Made by a program: the position numbers and the translations under genes
Notes under the pieces: model-generated
Database searches by the model: none
Seen by the model: only the letters and a program-made list of their open reading frames with translations
Told to the model about the DNA's origin: nothing
Assembly (NCBI GenBank): GCA_964505415.1
Contig: CAZDHW010000002.1
Span: 50,288-114,287, forward strand
Direction of reading: 5' to 3'
Length of the DNA: 64,000 nt
Source: DTDR01 sp964505415
GTDB lineage: Bacteria; Hydrothermota; Tepidihabitantia; Tepidihabitantales; DTDR01
In this document: positions 15,735-24,139 of the stretch, one piece after another
Position numbering within the stretch: the stretch's first letter is position 1
Layout of the letters: the number at the start of each line of letters is the position of its first letter

Positions 15735-16993
15735 TGGAAAAATATCACATTAAAGATTTAAGTCTAGCTTCCCTTGGTAAAAAAAGAATTGAGTGGGCGC
15801 AAAAATTCATGCCGGTTTTAAAACTCATTGGTGAAAGATTTGAAAAAGAAAAACCTTTAAAAGGAATAAAAATTTCTGCCTGTTTGCATATTACTACCGA
15901 AACGGCTAACTTGCTTTTAACTTTAAAAAGGGGAGGAGCCAGTGTTAAGGTTTGTGCTTCTAATCCGCTTTCTACCCAAGATGATGTGGCGGCAGCAATT
16001 GTTAAAGAAATGGGTATTTCAGTCTTTGCTATAAAAGGTGAAGATAGAAAAACTTATTATCAACATATTAATGAAGTTTTAAATCAAAAACCTAATATTA
16101 CTATTGATGATGGAGCTGATTTGGTTTTTACTTTACATCAAAAAAGAAAAGAATTGATTGGCGAAATAATTGGTGGTACCGAAGAAACAACTACCGGTGT
16201 CATTCGTTTAAAAAATATGGAAAAGAAAAAAGTTCTGAGATATCCAATTATTGCGGTAAACGATTCTCAAACAAAATATCTTTTTGATAATCGTTATGGT
16301 ACCGGTCAATCAACAATTGACGGAATTTTAAGGGCAACCAACTTTCTTCTGGCTGGGGCTACTGTTGTTGTTTGTGGTTACGGAATGTGTGGCAAAGGTT
16401 TGGCTTTAAGGGCAAAAGGAATGGGGGCAAAAGTAATTATTTGTGAAGTTGATCCGATAAAAGCCTTGGAAGCCAAAATGGACGGTTACGATGTAATGCA
16501 ATTGGTGGAAGCGGCAAAAATTGGGGATCTGTTTATAACCGTGACCGGCAATATTAATGTTATTACCAAAAAACATTTTCTTCTAATGAAGGATGGAGCA
16601 ATTTTGTGTAATGCTGGACATTTTGATTGTGAAATTGATAAAAAATCACTGAATGAATTGGCAATAAGAAAAAGAAAAGTAAGAGAAAATTGTGAAGAAT
16701 ACTTGTTAAAAAATAAAAAAAGAATTTATCTCCTTGCCGAAGGTCGTTTAGTAAATCTTTCAGCTGCTGAAGGCCATCCTTCAGCAGTAATGGACTTATC
16801 TTTTGCTAATCAAGCCTTGGCTTGTGAATTTTTGATTAAAAATAAAGGTAAATTAGAAAATAAAGTGTATAGATTGCCTTTAGAAATTGATAAAGAGATA
16901 GCTTTTTTAAAATTAAAATCATTTGGGATAAAAATTGATAAATTAACAAAAGAACAAAAAATCTATCTTTCTTCTTGGCAATTAGGAACATAA
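15734..16993 (+). CDS. ahcY: Adenosylhomocysteinase
   Basis: Splits S-adenosylhomocysteine into adenosine and homocysteine, relieving product inhibition of methyltransferases. 419 residues with NAD-dependent chemistry: the NAD-binding GYGMCGKGLALRAKGMGA near residue 215, YGTGQSTIDGI near 190 and the conserved GHPSAVMDLSFANQALA near 345. The C-terminus ends SSWQLGT rather than the HYRY type of most bacteria and eukaryotes. I recall this as the shorter form found in Thermotogae and archaea. It is translationally coupled to metK. Confidence 0.95.
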   Translation: MEKYHIKDLSLASLGKKRIEWAQKFMPVLKLIGERFEKEKPLKGIKISACLHITTETANLLLTLKRGGASVKVCASNPLSTQDDVAAAIVKEMGISVFAIKGEDRKTYYQHINEVLNQKPNITIDDGADLVFTLHQKRKELIGEIIGGTEETTTGVIRLKNMEKKKVLRYPIIAVNDSQTKYLFDNRYGTGQSTIDGILRATNFLLAGATVVVCGYGMCGKGLALRAKGMGAKVIICEVDPIKALEAKMDGYDVMQLVEAAKIGDLFITVTGNINVITKKHFLLMKDGAILCNAGHFDCEIDKKSLNELAIRKRKVRENCEEYLLKNKKRIYLLAEGRLVNLSAAEGHPSAVMDLSFANQALACEFLIKNKGKLENKVYRLPLEIDKEIAFLKLKSFGIKIDKLTKEQKIYLSSWQLGT

Positions 16994-17478
16994 TTATAAA
17001 AGTACGGTAAAGGAAAATTTAAGAATTTAAAAAAATTCCACTTAAGACCCCAAATCATCCAGGGAATGCCTATAGCCCTAACTTTAAATAACCGCTTTTA
17101 GCTAAAATATAAAAAGCACATAAAATCAACTAAATTTTTTCAATCTTTTCGTCATTTATAAACCTATTCTTTCCCACTTTAAAAATTCTATTCTTAGAAG
17201 AAGTACTTTTTCTATTCAAAACCAGCCTTTTACTACTACTCTTTGGCTCAGTTTTATACCCTCTTCTATATTAGTGATTTTTCTCTAAATGTTATTAAAT
17301 TATACACTCTTTAGTATAAAAAATCAAGATAAAGTTGAAAAGAAAGATTACTATTTGTAGCTACTGGTATCACATATTGTTTATCATGATATCTCCATCA
17401 TTCCCGGGAATGGTAATTTTCCTGTCCTTTAAATTTAAATTTCTTATTTAAAATTAGTCTTTTTAGCAAAAAGTCAAA
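16994..17478 (+). other. 485-base stretch without a gene
   Basis: No reading frame of note on either strand. Stop codons are frequent in all frames. It holds a near-consensus minus-strand promoter (17299-17327) with no start codon near the expected transcription start. It also holds two perfect palindromes, TATCATGATA (17382-17391) and CATTCCCGGGAATG (17399-17412), between the promoter and the lipoprotein gene. I see no tRNA, known riboswitch or insertion-element end. Confidence 0.6.
17299..17327 (-). promoter_or_regulatory. Orphan promoter-like site in the ahcY downstream spacer
   Basis: Minus strand TTGATT (17322-17327), 17-base spacer, TATAAT (17299-17304). Transcription would start near 17292 and run towards the 3' end of ahcY. 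No start codon or ribosome-binding site follows, so any product would be a non-coding or antisense RNA. Chance occurrence in AT-rich DNA cannot be excluded. Confidence 0.4.
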
Positions 17479-18375
17479 CTAAAATTTTACATAAATAGGA
17501 ATTTGTATAAGGTTATAAATAAATTTCTCTTTAAAATAGAAAAGCGTTCTGTGGGTTAAAATTTCGATAGTTAAATAATCAATTCCAGTTTTTTCTAATT
17601 TTATTTTAAGGAAAAAGAGGTCATTATTTTTGTCAAAAAGAAATCTTTTATTTTGATAATGAAGCAATATTATTCCTTCTTTTAAGGTATCTTTTAATTT
17701 AATTTTGATAGTTATTGAATCATTGATTGAAAAACAAGGTATTTCTTCGATCAAAAAGGTTTTATTAAAAATACTGGTGTCAAATTGATGTTGGTTAAGA
17801 TAAATTAAATCAAATTTTGGTGCGCTATCTAAATTGGGATAATAAAAATTAGCAAAGGGAATTTGATAAAATTGGTAATTTTGGTCAATTCTTTTTAAAA
17901 GAAATTTTTTATGGAGATATATTGGATAAATTTTTTCGTATTCTTTTTTTTGAAAGATTTTTTTAATACTGTCTACTTTTAAACTTTCGTTAAAAAAAAT
18001 CTGCCAAAGAGAATCGTATTTAACAAGAGCAATAATATGACGAATAGAATCCAAATAATCAACTTGGCAAAAAGTATCTTTGTCTTTTACGAAAAATTTT
18101 AAATTAAAAAGGGAAAAGGTATCATAGGTTAATCGGTAAAAACTGTAAATATGGGCAATCTTTTCAAAGATTTTTTGATTTTTACCTAAAGTATCATAGA
18201 TAAAAAGAGGAGAGGAATAAGAAAAATCAGTAGGTTTTCTTTCCAAAAAAGAATGGGCAGCAAAAATATTTTTATTATCTTTTATAAATTGATTAACCAA
18301 TTCTTTCTCACTTTCCCAAAAATTCCTTTTTTGGCAGAAAAGAAAAAATATTAAGAAGAATAAATATTTTTTCAT
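17479..18375 (-). CDS. Putative lipoprotein of unknown function
   Basis: 298 residues, not recognised. The N-terminus has two lysines, a hydrophobic stretch and a possible lipobox LFFLFC with cysteine at 14, suggesting export and lipid anchoring. The rest is rich in Phe, Tyr, Lys and Ile. From about residue 225 onward it looks beta-rich, resembling a small beta-sandwich. It follows the terminator of the exb-tonB-T9SS operon, with only 8 bases between hairpin and ATG and no clear promoter of its own, so it may depend on read-through. Confidence 0.6.
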   Translation of the reverse strand: MKKYLFFLIFFLFCQKRNFWESEKELVNQFIKDNKNIFAAHSFLERKPTDFSYSSPLFIYDTLGKNQKIFEKIAHIYSFYRLTYDTFSLFNLKFFVKDKDTFCQVDYLDSIRHIIALVKYDSLWQIFFNESLKVDSIKKIFQKKEYEKIYPIYLHKKFLLKRIDQNYQFYQIPFANFYYPNLDSAPKFDLIYLNQHQFDTSIFNKTFLIEEIPCFSINDSITIKIKLKDTLKEGIILLHYQNKRFLFDKNNDLFFLKIKLEKTGIDYLTIEILTHRTLFYFKEKFIYNLIQIPIYVKF

Positions 18376-18382
18376 AATAAAT

Positions 18383-18417
18383 AAAAAGGGAGGCAGAAAA
18401 AATCTGCCCCCCTTTTT
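18383..18417 (-). terminator. Rho-independent terminator after the exb-tonB-T9SS operon
   Basis: Inverted repeat with arms 18383-18397 and 18403-18417 around a 5-base loop. The minus-strand RNA forms a 15-pair stem with a single G-U pair, flanked by A and U runs. It lies 16 bases after the stop of the second T9SS cargo gene. The same sequence read on the plus strand has one mismatch, so it best serves minus-strand transcripts. Confidence 0.85.
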
Positions 18418-18432
18418 CCTTTTGCTTTGAGG

Positions 18433-20163
18433 TTAATTGGTAATTATCACTTTATATCTCTCACAAGAATTAGCCGTTTTTACAACTAAGAAATAGATGC
18501 CGCTTTTTAAATTTTTGGGAATTCCCAATTGATAATGATGGGTGCCGGAAGAGAATTCTTTATTAAATATTACCTTTCCAGTGATATCGGAAAGAGAAAT
18601 ATTAAGAGAAGTTTTAGTATTTAAATCTAAGGATAAATAGTTTCGGTTTACGATTGGATTGGGATAAATTTTCAGGCTGAATAGTTTATTGGTATTTCCT
18701 TCAGCAATTCCGGTTTCTAAATATTGCCTTGGAACTTGATGAACAACAACTGGGTTAGTAGTCATTGACCCTTCACCTTGAACATAAAATCCCGCATTTA
18801 AGTCTATTAAATAGGTTATCCAACAATAATCATCAACAATTGGTGCTAAGAATGGAAATCTTTTTGATGTTTGGTCAGGTTCAGTAATTCTTTTTGGAGG
18901 TGCCCAAGTGAGCCCACCATCGGTAGAAGCAGTTCCCCAAATGTCGGCTCTTAATCTTTCGGTTGTGGGTTCGTAATTAACAGGATCAAATTGTTCCCAA
19001 ACAACATAAAGGTTTCCGTTTTCCGGATTTTGACCAATTGAAGGTCGACAGGCAAAGGTCGCATTGTAACCTACGGTAGCTGCTAATGTTTCGGGCATAA
19101 TTCGGCAAATCCTTGTTAATTCCGGATTTCTTCCGGGAACATAATGCCACATTTCCACAGGAATAATTCTACCGGTATCTCTGATATTTGGTGTAAAACA
19201 AAGGACGAAGTTTGGTCGATCATCTCTATCAAAGAAACCGCCAACGGAAGGAAGCCAAAGTTCAGGTAAAGTTTCACTACCTGGAGTGAAGATTGGTGGA
19301 ATTGGGAAGGGGATTACATCACTCCAAGTTTCGCCACCGTCAGTAGAAATCCGATAAGCACCGCTATCTGGTCCAGTACCATCCCATTCAGTCCAGAAGA
19401 TAACTACTTTGTCACTCCTTTTGGAAGCAAAAATTCCTTGGGCATTACCTAAGGGAGCGATGGGCTCACCAGGTTGAGGAGCAATCAATCTGGGCTCCTC
19501 AGGATTGCCCCAATCCCTTATTCGAATATAAAAAAGTCTATCTCGCGCACCGCCCGGGTCATCTTCTACCGCTAATACGTGAATCCAACCGTTGGCAGTT
19601 ATTGCAATTGGTGGCCAAAGATAACCTTCTTGACAATCACAGTAGTCAAATATTCCTTGTCCAGGAGCAACGTCTTTAGCAATTCGCGGAATAAGTCGTT
19701 GAGTTCCAGCAACATGACCAACAATATATTCAATTCCGTCCAACGGATTAACATCCAAATTGCCAAAGCCAGCCCGCGCATTTAAAACATCAATACCATC
19801 GTGACCAAACATCCATTGATGGGTAGTTTTGTCGTAAAAATTATATCTCATATTTCTGTCAGGAAAAGGATTTGCTTGAAGAGAAGTCATACCGGTAACA
19901 TGAACGCCTCGCATATCATTATAAATCCTTTGCCAACCATGGCTATTAAACTGCCAATCGTAGGTAGTAAAGAAAACAGTATCAACCCTGCCTACGAATT
20001 GAGAAACTAATACTTCCGCTGGTTTTTTGGTCGGTTGCAATTGGGCTTTTGATGGGTGACTATTTTTAACTTCTGGAGGCAACGCCTTTATCGGTATAAG
20101 ATACTCTTTTGGTAAAGCAAATAAAACTAAAAGAGGAATTAAAATAACTAATAATTTACGCAT
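18433..20163 (-). CDS. Secreted sialidase-like propeller protein with T9SS sorting domain
   Basis: 576 residues with an N-terminal signal peptide (hydrophobic segment about 4-16). Asp-box motifs typical of BNR/sialidase propellers appear as STDGGETW (about 275) and STDGGLTW (about 415). The last 80 or so residues match the type A T9SS C-terminal domain: YPNP, a central DITGKV segment, SGIYFLVV and a basic end. Such proteins cross the outer membrane by type IX secretion. The catalytic residues of true sialidases are not evident, so I do not assign an enzyme activity. A strong GGAGG site precedes the ATG, 11 bases after the sister gene's stop. Confidence 0.85.
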   Translation of the reverse strand: MRKLLVILIPLLVLFALPKEYLIPIKALPPEVKNSHPSKAQLQPTKKPAEVLVSQFVGRVDTVFFTTYDWQFNSHGWQRIYNDMRGVHVTGMTSLQANPFPDRNMRYNFYDKTTHQWMFGHDGIDVLNARAGFGNLDVNPLDGIEYIVGHVAGTQRLIPRIAKDVAPGQGIFDYCDCQEGYLWPPIAITANGWIHVLAVEDDPGGARDRLFYIRIRDWGNPEEPRLIAPQPGEPIAPLGNAQGIFASKRSDKVVIFWTEWDGTGPDSGAYRISTDGGETWSDVIPFPIPPIFTPGSETLPELWLPSVGGFFDRDDRPNFVLCFTPNIRDTGRIIPVEMWHYVPGRNPELTRICRIMPETLAATVGYNATFACRPSIGQNPENGNLYVVWEQFDPVNYEPTTERLRADIWGTASTDGGLTWAPPKRITEPDQTSKRFPFLAPIVDDYCWITYLIDLNAGFYVQGEGSMTTNPVVVHQVPRQYLETGIAEGNTNKLFSLKIYPNPIVNRNYLSLDLNTKTSLNISLSDITGKVIFNKEFSSGTHHYQLGIPKNLKSGIYFLVVKTANSCERYKVIITN

Positions 20164-20174
20164 TTTTCCTCCTT

Positions 20175-22007
20175 TTAATTAATTATTATTTTTTTCTTGT
20201 ATGTTTTTTTGCCATTATTAAATAGGCAATAAAAAGTACCTTTTTTGCCTTTGACATTCCAGATAACCGAATAATCACCTTTCTCTTTTCTTCCTTCTTC
20301 TAAGACTTTTACAATTTGACCGGTGATATCCAAGATAGAAAGTTTCACAAAAGCTGGTTCGTTTAGTGAATAATTTATCTTTACCTTATCTTTGGTAATT
20401 GTAGGATAGACAATTAATTTATTAGCCAAAAGATTTTTCTTTTGGTTTTCTTCAATTCCAACTTCTACTAATAAAGAGCAAGGAACTTGTAAATAAAGCA
20501 CTGGATTATTAGTGACCACTCCTTCATTCTGAGGAACTCCACCGGCATCTTTATCGTTAATATAAGTTATATGTAAATGATTGTTAAAAGCAAATGGTGC
20601 TAAGGAGAAATAATCATCATCTTCACACATTCCTGGAGGCGCTCCGGGACTGGGTGAATTTGTTAAATTCAATACTTGGCCAATCTGTCCTCTTACTCCC
20701 CAAGTTCGACCGCCATCGGTAGAAACCGCCGCGTATAATTCCCCGTTTATTCTTCTTCCTTGAGAAATATCAGTAGTATCTAAATTTCCAATCCAAACAC
20801 AATATATATTTCCGTAATTATCAATTGCTAATTGGGGCCTATCCGCTGGTCTTCGCCAGGCATCGTTTTGGACATTGGGATAAGGCGAATACCACCAAGA
20901 ATCACCAACAACTGAAAGATGTCCGGGACCAGAAACTAAAGTAATCCCGGTCTCTTCGCTCCAATGTCTAATCCGAGAAAATCCAGGATAAGTTGCTGGC
21001 CCCTGGCTACCTACCATTGAAAGAATTTCTGTCCAAACTACATGTAAATTGCCATTTAAATCATAAATTGCATCACAATCAGTATAGGCAAATTCGTGGG
21101 GAAGAGTATCAGAAGGGTATTGGTAATTAGTGATTTGTCTTGGAGGTGTCCAAGTAGCACCACCATCATAAGATTCTCTTATCCAAACATTTTGTAAGAC
21201 TTGAGAGTGCCTTTCTGGTAAATCAGAAGTATAAGCAATAACTACTTTATTTCCATTTGGTTGGGCATAGATATCACCAGAAAGACAGGCCATTACAGTA
21301 TCATTCATTATTGGCATCCAATTGGTAAAAGTATTTCCTCCGTCGGTTGAACGAGAATAATAGAAATCTTCAGAGGCACCAGCTGTCGGTGGTCTACCAT
21401 ATCCTAAAACATGAATTATTCCGGTGTTGCCGATTGTTCCGTGAGGCCAAATAATCTGATTGCCGTAAGGAGAAAAATTTGTGTCTGGTTCTATTGGTTC
21501 ATTAAATATTCCTGTTCCCGGAGCAATTTCAATGGCTAAAGCCGAATATAAAGCACTTCCTCGTTGATGGTGAAAGAAACAGCATGCGCGGCCATCAGGA
21601 AACATTCCAAAAGTTACATATCCTGCCCGATAACTTCCACTTGCCTGAACACCCATTCCTAATTGAACAGTGTCATCGTAATAAGCATTATAGTAGCAAT
21701 ATCTATTAGGATAGTTTGAAGAAGAATCGGGAGAGTGCATCCAATCAAATCCCCAAATATTATTAGCATATTCTATTCTTGAACCAAGAGTACCATTCTG
21801 TTGATAATCAATAAAAGTTTGGGATAAAAGAATACCCGGTGATAAAGTAAAAGTTGGCGAAATAATCACGGGCAAAGAAACTTTCTCTAAACCAGTAGAA
21901 AAAGAAAGAGGAGAATAAAGTTGCCGATGTTTTAAGGTTAAAAATTTGGAATTAGGAAGAGAAAATAAAAAAGAGATTAAAAAAATAAAAATAATTGTTT
22001 TTTTCAT
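20175..22007 (-). CDS. Secreted sialidase-like propeller protein with T9SS-type C-terminal domain
   Basis: 610 residues, paralogous to its downstream neighbour. It has a signal peptide (about 1-17) and three Asp boxes (TDGGNTF about 221, YDGGATW about 279, TDGGRTW about 431). The C-terminal sorting-like domain contains the conserved LDITGQIV segment and ends in KKKIIIN. The usual YPNP is YPTI here. A strong GGAGG site precedes the ATG. It begins 14 bases after the tonB stop and is the first cargo gene of what looks like an exbB-exbD-exbD-tonB-cargo-cargo operon. Its function beyond being exported is unknown. Confidence 0.82.
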   Translation of the reverse strand: MKKTIIFIFLISFLFSLPNSKFLTLKHRQLYSPLSFSTGLEKVSLPVIISPTFTLSPGILLSQTFIDYQQNGTLGSRIEYANNIWGFDWMHSPDSSSNYPNRYCYYNAYYDDTVQLGMGVQASGSYRAGYVTFGMFPDGRACCFFHHQRGSALYSALAIEIAPGTGIFNEPIEPDTNFSPYGNQIIWPHGTIGNTGIIHVLGYGRPPTAGASEDFYYSRSTDGGNTFTNWMPIMNDTVMACLSGDIYAQPNGNKVVIAYTSDLPERHSQVLQNVWIRESYDGGATWTPPRQITNYQYPSDTLPHEFAYTDCDAIYDLNGNLHVVWTEILSMVGSQGPATYPGFSRIRHWSEETGITLVSGPGHLSVVGDSWWYSPYPNVQNDAWRRPADRPQLAIDNYGNIYCVWIGNLDTTDISQGRRINGELYAAVSTDGGRTWGVRGQIGQVLNLTNSPSPGAPPGMCEDDDYFSLAPFAFNNHLHITYINDKDAGGVPQNEGVVTNNPVLYLQVPCSLLVEVGIEENQKKNLLANKLIVYPTITKDKVKINYSLNEPAFVKLSILDITGQIVKVLEEGRKEKGDYSVIWNVKGKKGTFYCLFNNGKKTYKKKIIIN

Positions 22008-22021
22008 AAATACCTCCTTTT

Positions 22022-22639
22022 TTATCTCAACCTAAATTTATAAGGAATACTCACCCAAACTCTTACGGGCATATCTCTTTGTTTTGCCGGAGTAAATTTT
22101 GCTTGGCGGGCAGCTTCTAAGGCTGCTTTATCCAACTCGGGATTACCCGAAGATTTTAGAATTCTCACATCAGCAACAGTACCATCTATATCTACTAATG
22201 CTTCAACTACTACATCACCTTCGTGACCTAATTGGCGGGCAATTTCCGGATAGACCGGTTTGGGTAAATAAATTTCTTTTGGTTTTACTTCAACTTTCCA
22301 AAAAGGAACAATGGGTATCTCCGTTTCCTCTGTTTTTTTGTATATTTCAGTAAATTCAGTTTTTCCGATTTTAGAAGCTTCTTCTGCTTCTTCTCCTGTT
22401 TGGGCCTCCGAAACTACCGCAATTTTTGGTCTTTCTGCTGGTGGTGGTTCAGCAATCTGCTCTAATTCTGGGGGTAATTGTTCTAAAACAGTTCCAACTT
22501 CTTTCTTTGGGATATAAGGACGATAAAAAAATTCTTTTGGGAAAATTATAAAAACTAATAGAACAAAAGCCAAGGAAATTACTAATCCTATTCGGAAAAC
22601 AATAGAATAATATTCATCCCATTCAAAACTTTTATTCAT
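22022..22639 (-). CDS. tonB: TonB-type energy transducer
   Basis: 205-residue inner-membrane protein that spans the periplasm to energise outer-membrane transport. It has one N-terminal membrane helix (about 15-34), a Pro/Glu-rich periplasmic linker (PPELEQIAEPPPAERP) and a C-terminal TonB domain with YPEIARQLGHEGDVVVEALVD, SSGNPELDKAALEAARQ and a final IPYKFRL. The ATG lies 2 bases after the second exbD stop. Co-location with exbB and two exbD genes gives a complete motor. The substrate system is not stated by the sequence, but two T9SS cargo genes follow in the same unit. Confidence 0.92.
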   Translation of the reverse strand: MNKSFEWDEYYSIVFRIGLVISLAFVLLVFIIFPKEFFYRPYIPKKEVGTVLEQLPPELEQIAEPPPAERPKIAVVSEAQTGEEAEEASKIGKTEFTEIYKKTEETEIPIVPFWKVEVKPKEIYLPKPVYPEIARQLGHEGDVVVEALVDIDGTVADVRILKSSGNPELDKAALEAARQAKFTPAKQRDMPVRVWVSIPYKFRLR

Positions 22640-22641
22640 TA

Positions 22642-23058
22642 TTAGCCCCCTATTCTTTTATACTCAGTAGCGAAGACTACTTTAAAAGCCTGAGCTTCTT
22701 TTAAGGCCTCTAAAATATCATTTATTCGACCATAATCAACATCACTATCAGCCATAATTTCAGCTACCAATTCAGGATTATCAGCAACTTTTAAAAGCAT
22801 TACGTTAATAACTCCATTGATATCTAAAACATTGTCATCAATAGTTATCTTTCCGGTTTTGTCAACCCAAATATGGCTTACATTTCTTCTTTTTAGTAAT
22901 CTCTCAGTAGCTTCCGCTTCTGGAAGGTTAACTTTAAGTCCTATTTCTGTTCTTAAGACAGTTGTAAGCATAAAAAAGATAATTAAAAGAAACGCAATAT
23001 CACCGGTAGAAGCACTAGGAATTTCTGGCGATTCCCTTTTGATTAAAAATTTTCTCAT
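22642..23058 (-). CDS. exbD: ExbD/TolR-family biopolymer transport protein (second copy)
   Basis: 138 residues with one membrane helix (about 20-40, AFLLIIFFMLTTVL) preceded by the conserved STGDIAFLL segment containing the proton-path aspartate. A periplasmic domain follows. It is a diverged paralogue of the upstream exbD. The two probably form a heteromeric plug for the ExbB pentamer, as in many Bacteroidetes and delta-proteobacteria. The gene starts 3 bases after the first exbD stop. Confidence 0.92.
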   Translation of the reverse strand: MRKFLIKRESPEIPSASTGDIAFLLIIFFMLTTVLRTEIGLKVNLPEAEATERLLKRRNVSHIWVDKTGKITIDDNVLDINGVINVMLLKVADNPELVAEIMADSDVDYGRINDILEALKEAQAFKVVFATEYKRIGG

Positions 23059-23061
23059 TTT

Positions 23062-23463
23062 TTACTCCTCTTTTACTGGTGTTAAACTAATTTTTTCTGC
23101 TTTGGCTAATTTTAGTTGATCAAAGGCTTGAATCATTATTTTATAGGGAGCTTTTCGAGATACCTTTAGAGCAACAACCAATTCAGGATTTTTACTTAAA
23201 GCCTCTTGAACAATCTGTTTTATTTCGGGAATATTTATTTTTTTGTCACCAATCATTACTTCTCCGTAAGGATTTACACTTACCGTTAAAATATTTTCTT
23301 TTTTTAATTTTACTTCGGCTCCTTTGGGAGGTAAAACAATTTTTAGACCCTTTTCCCGGGAGAAAATTGAAGTAACCATAAAGAAGATGATTAACAAAAA
23401 AGCAATATCCCCAGTAGAAGCAGTAGGAATAGAAATTTTTTGAGGTTGTCTTTTTGGAAACAT
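23062..23463 (-). CDS. exbD: ExbD/TolR-family biopolymer transport protein (first copy)
   Basis: 133 residues with the same layout: STGDIAFLLIIFFMVTSIF near residues 17-35 with the functional aspartate, then a periplasmic domain ending in a Lys-rich tail. The gene lies 4 bases after exbB. Two ExbD copies beside one ExbB and a TonB is a common arrangement. The sequence does not say whether they power TonB-dependent uptake or another outer-membrane process. Confidence 0.92.
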   Translation of the reverse strand: MFPKRQPQKISIPTASTGDIAFLLIIFFMVTSIFSREKGLKIVLPPKGAEVKLKKENILTVSVNPYGEVMIGDKKINIPEIKQIVQEALSKNPELVVALKVSRKAPYKIMIQAFDQLKLAKAEKISLTPVKEE

Positions 23464-23467
23464 AATT

Positions 23468-24076
23468 TCATAACTTTTTGGTCAAATATTCAATTAAACT
23501 TGCTGCTGAAGTTTCTAAATCGCGCGTATAACTATTAATTTTCATTTGATAAAGAATGTGAATAATTGCCAATGGAGCAGCAATCATTAATCCCCATTTA
23601 GTGGTAATGAGAGCTTCGGAAATTCCGGAAGCCACTACCGCTGGTTCTACTTCGCCAACCGCCGCTACCGCAGCAAACGCTCGAATCATACCGGTAACAG
23701 TGCCTAAGAAGCCAAAAAAGGGAGCCACCATGGTTAAACCACCCATTAAATTCATTCCCCGATCAAGAAAACCTAATTCCGCTACTCCGGCTCGAGTTAC
23801 CGCTTCTTCCATTGCTGTTTTACCTTCTTTTGCTTTTTCTAAGGCTGCCAAAAGAACTCGAGCTACTGGACTTTTTACCTGTTGACAAAATTTTATTCCG
23901 CCTTCAATTCCTTCCTTTTCAATTGTGGAAATAAGTTGTGAAGTAAATTTTTTAGCATTAAGCGAGGCAACAATAAAAAGAGTAATAAATCGTTCAATAA
24001 CTAAAGCAATTCCTAAGACAGCGCAAGCTAATAAAAACCACATTATACCACCACCTTTAATGAATTCCTGTATCAT
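23468..24076 (-). CDS. exbB: ExbB/TolQ/MotA-family proton channel protein
   Basis: 202-residue inner-membrane protein. It has three membrane segments (about 10-33, 110-135 and 150-175), with the conserved large cytoplasmic region between the first two and the GFLGTVTGMIRAF motif near residue 120. ATG 24076 follows a strong AAGGAGGAG site and a short leader from the promoter at 24107-24134. It is the first gene of the exbB-exbD-exbD-tonB-T9SS cargo unit, which ends at the hairpin at 18383-18417. Confidence 0.93.
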   Translation of the reverse strand: MIQEFIKGGGIMWFLLACAVLGIALVIERFITLFIVASLNAKKFTSQLISTIEKEGIEGGIKFCQQVKSPVARVLLAALEKAKEGKTAMEEAVTRAGVAELGFLDRGMNLMGGLTMVAPFFGFLGTVTGMIRAFAAVAAVGEVEPAVVASGISEALITTKWGLMIAAPLAIIHILYQMKINSYTRDLETSAASLIEYLTKKL

Positions 24077-24106
24077 TTCTCCTCCTTATTTTTTAGTTCT
24101 TTTAAA

Positions 24107-24134
24107 ATATTAAAAAAATTTTAAAAAAAGTCAA
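24107..24134 (-). promoter_or_regulatory. Promoter of the exbB-tonB-T9SS cargo operon
   Basis: Minus strand TTGACT (24129-24134), 16-base spacer, TAATAT (24107-24112). The leader is about 25 bases and ends in AAGGAGGAG before ATG 24076. Unlike many promoters here it is not leaderless. Confidence 0.6.
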
Positions 24135-24139
24135 TAAGA

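Noticed and set aside
18383..18417. Bidirectional terminator also serving a plus-strand gene
   Set aside because: No plus-strand gene ends nearby, and the plus-strand stem has a mismatch that the minus-strand RNA reads as a G-U pair.
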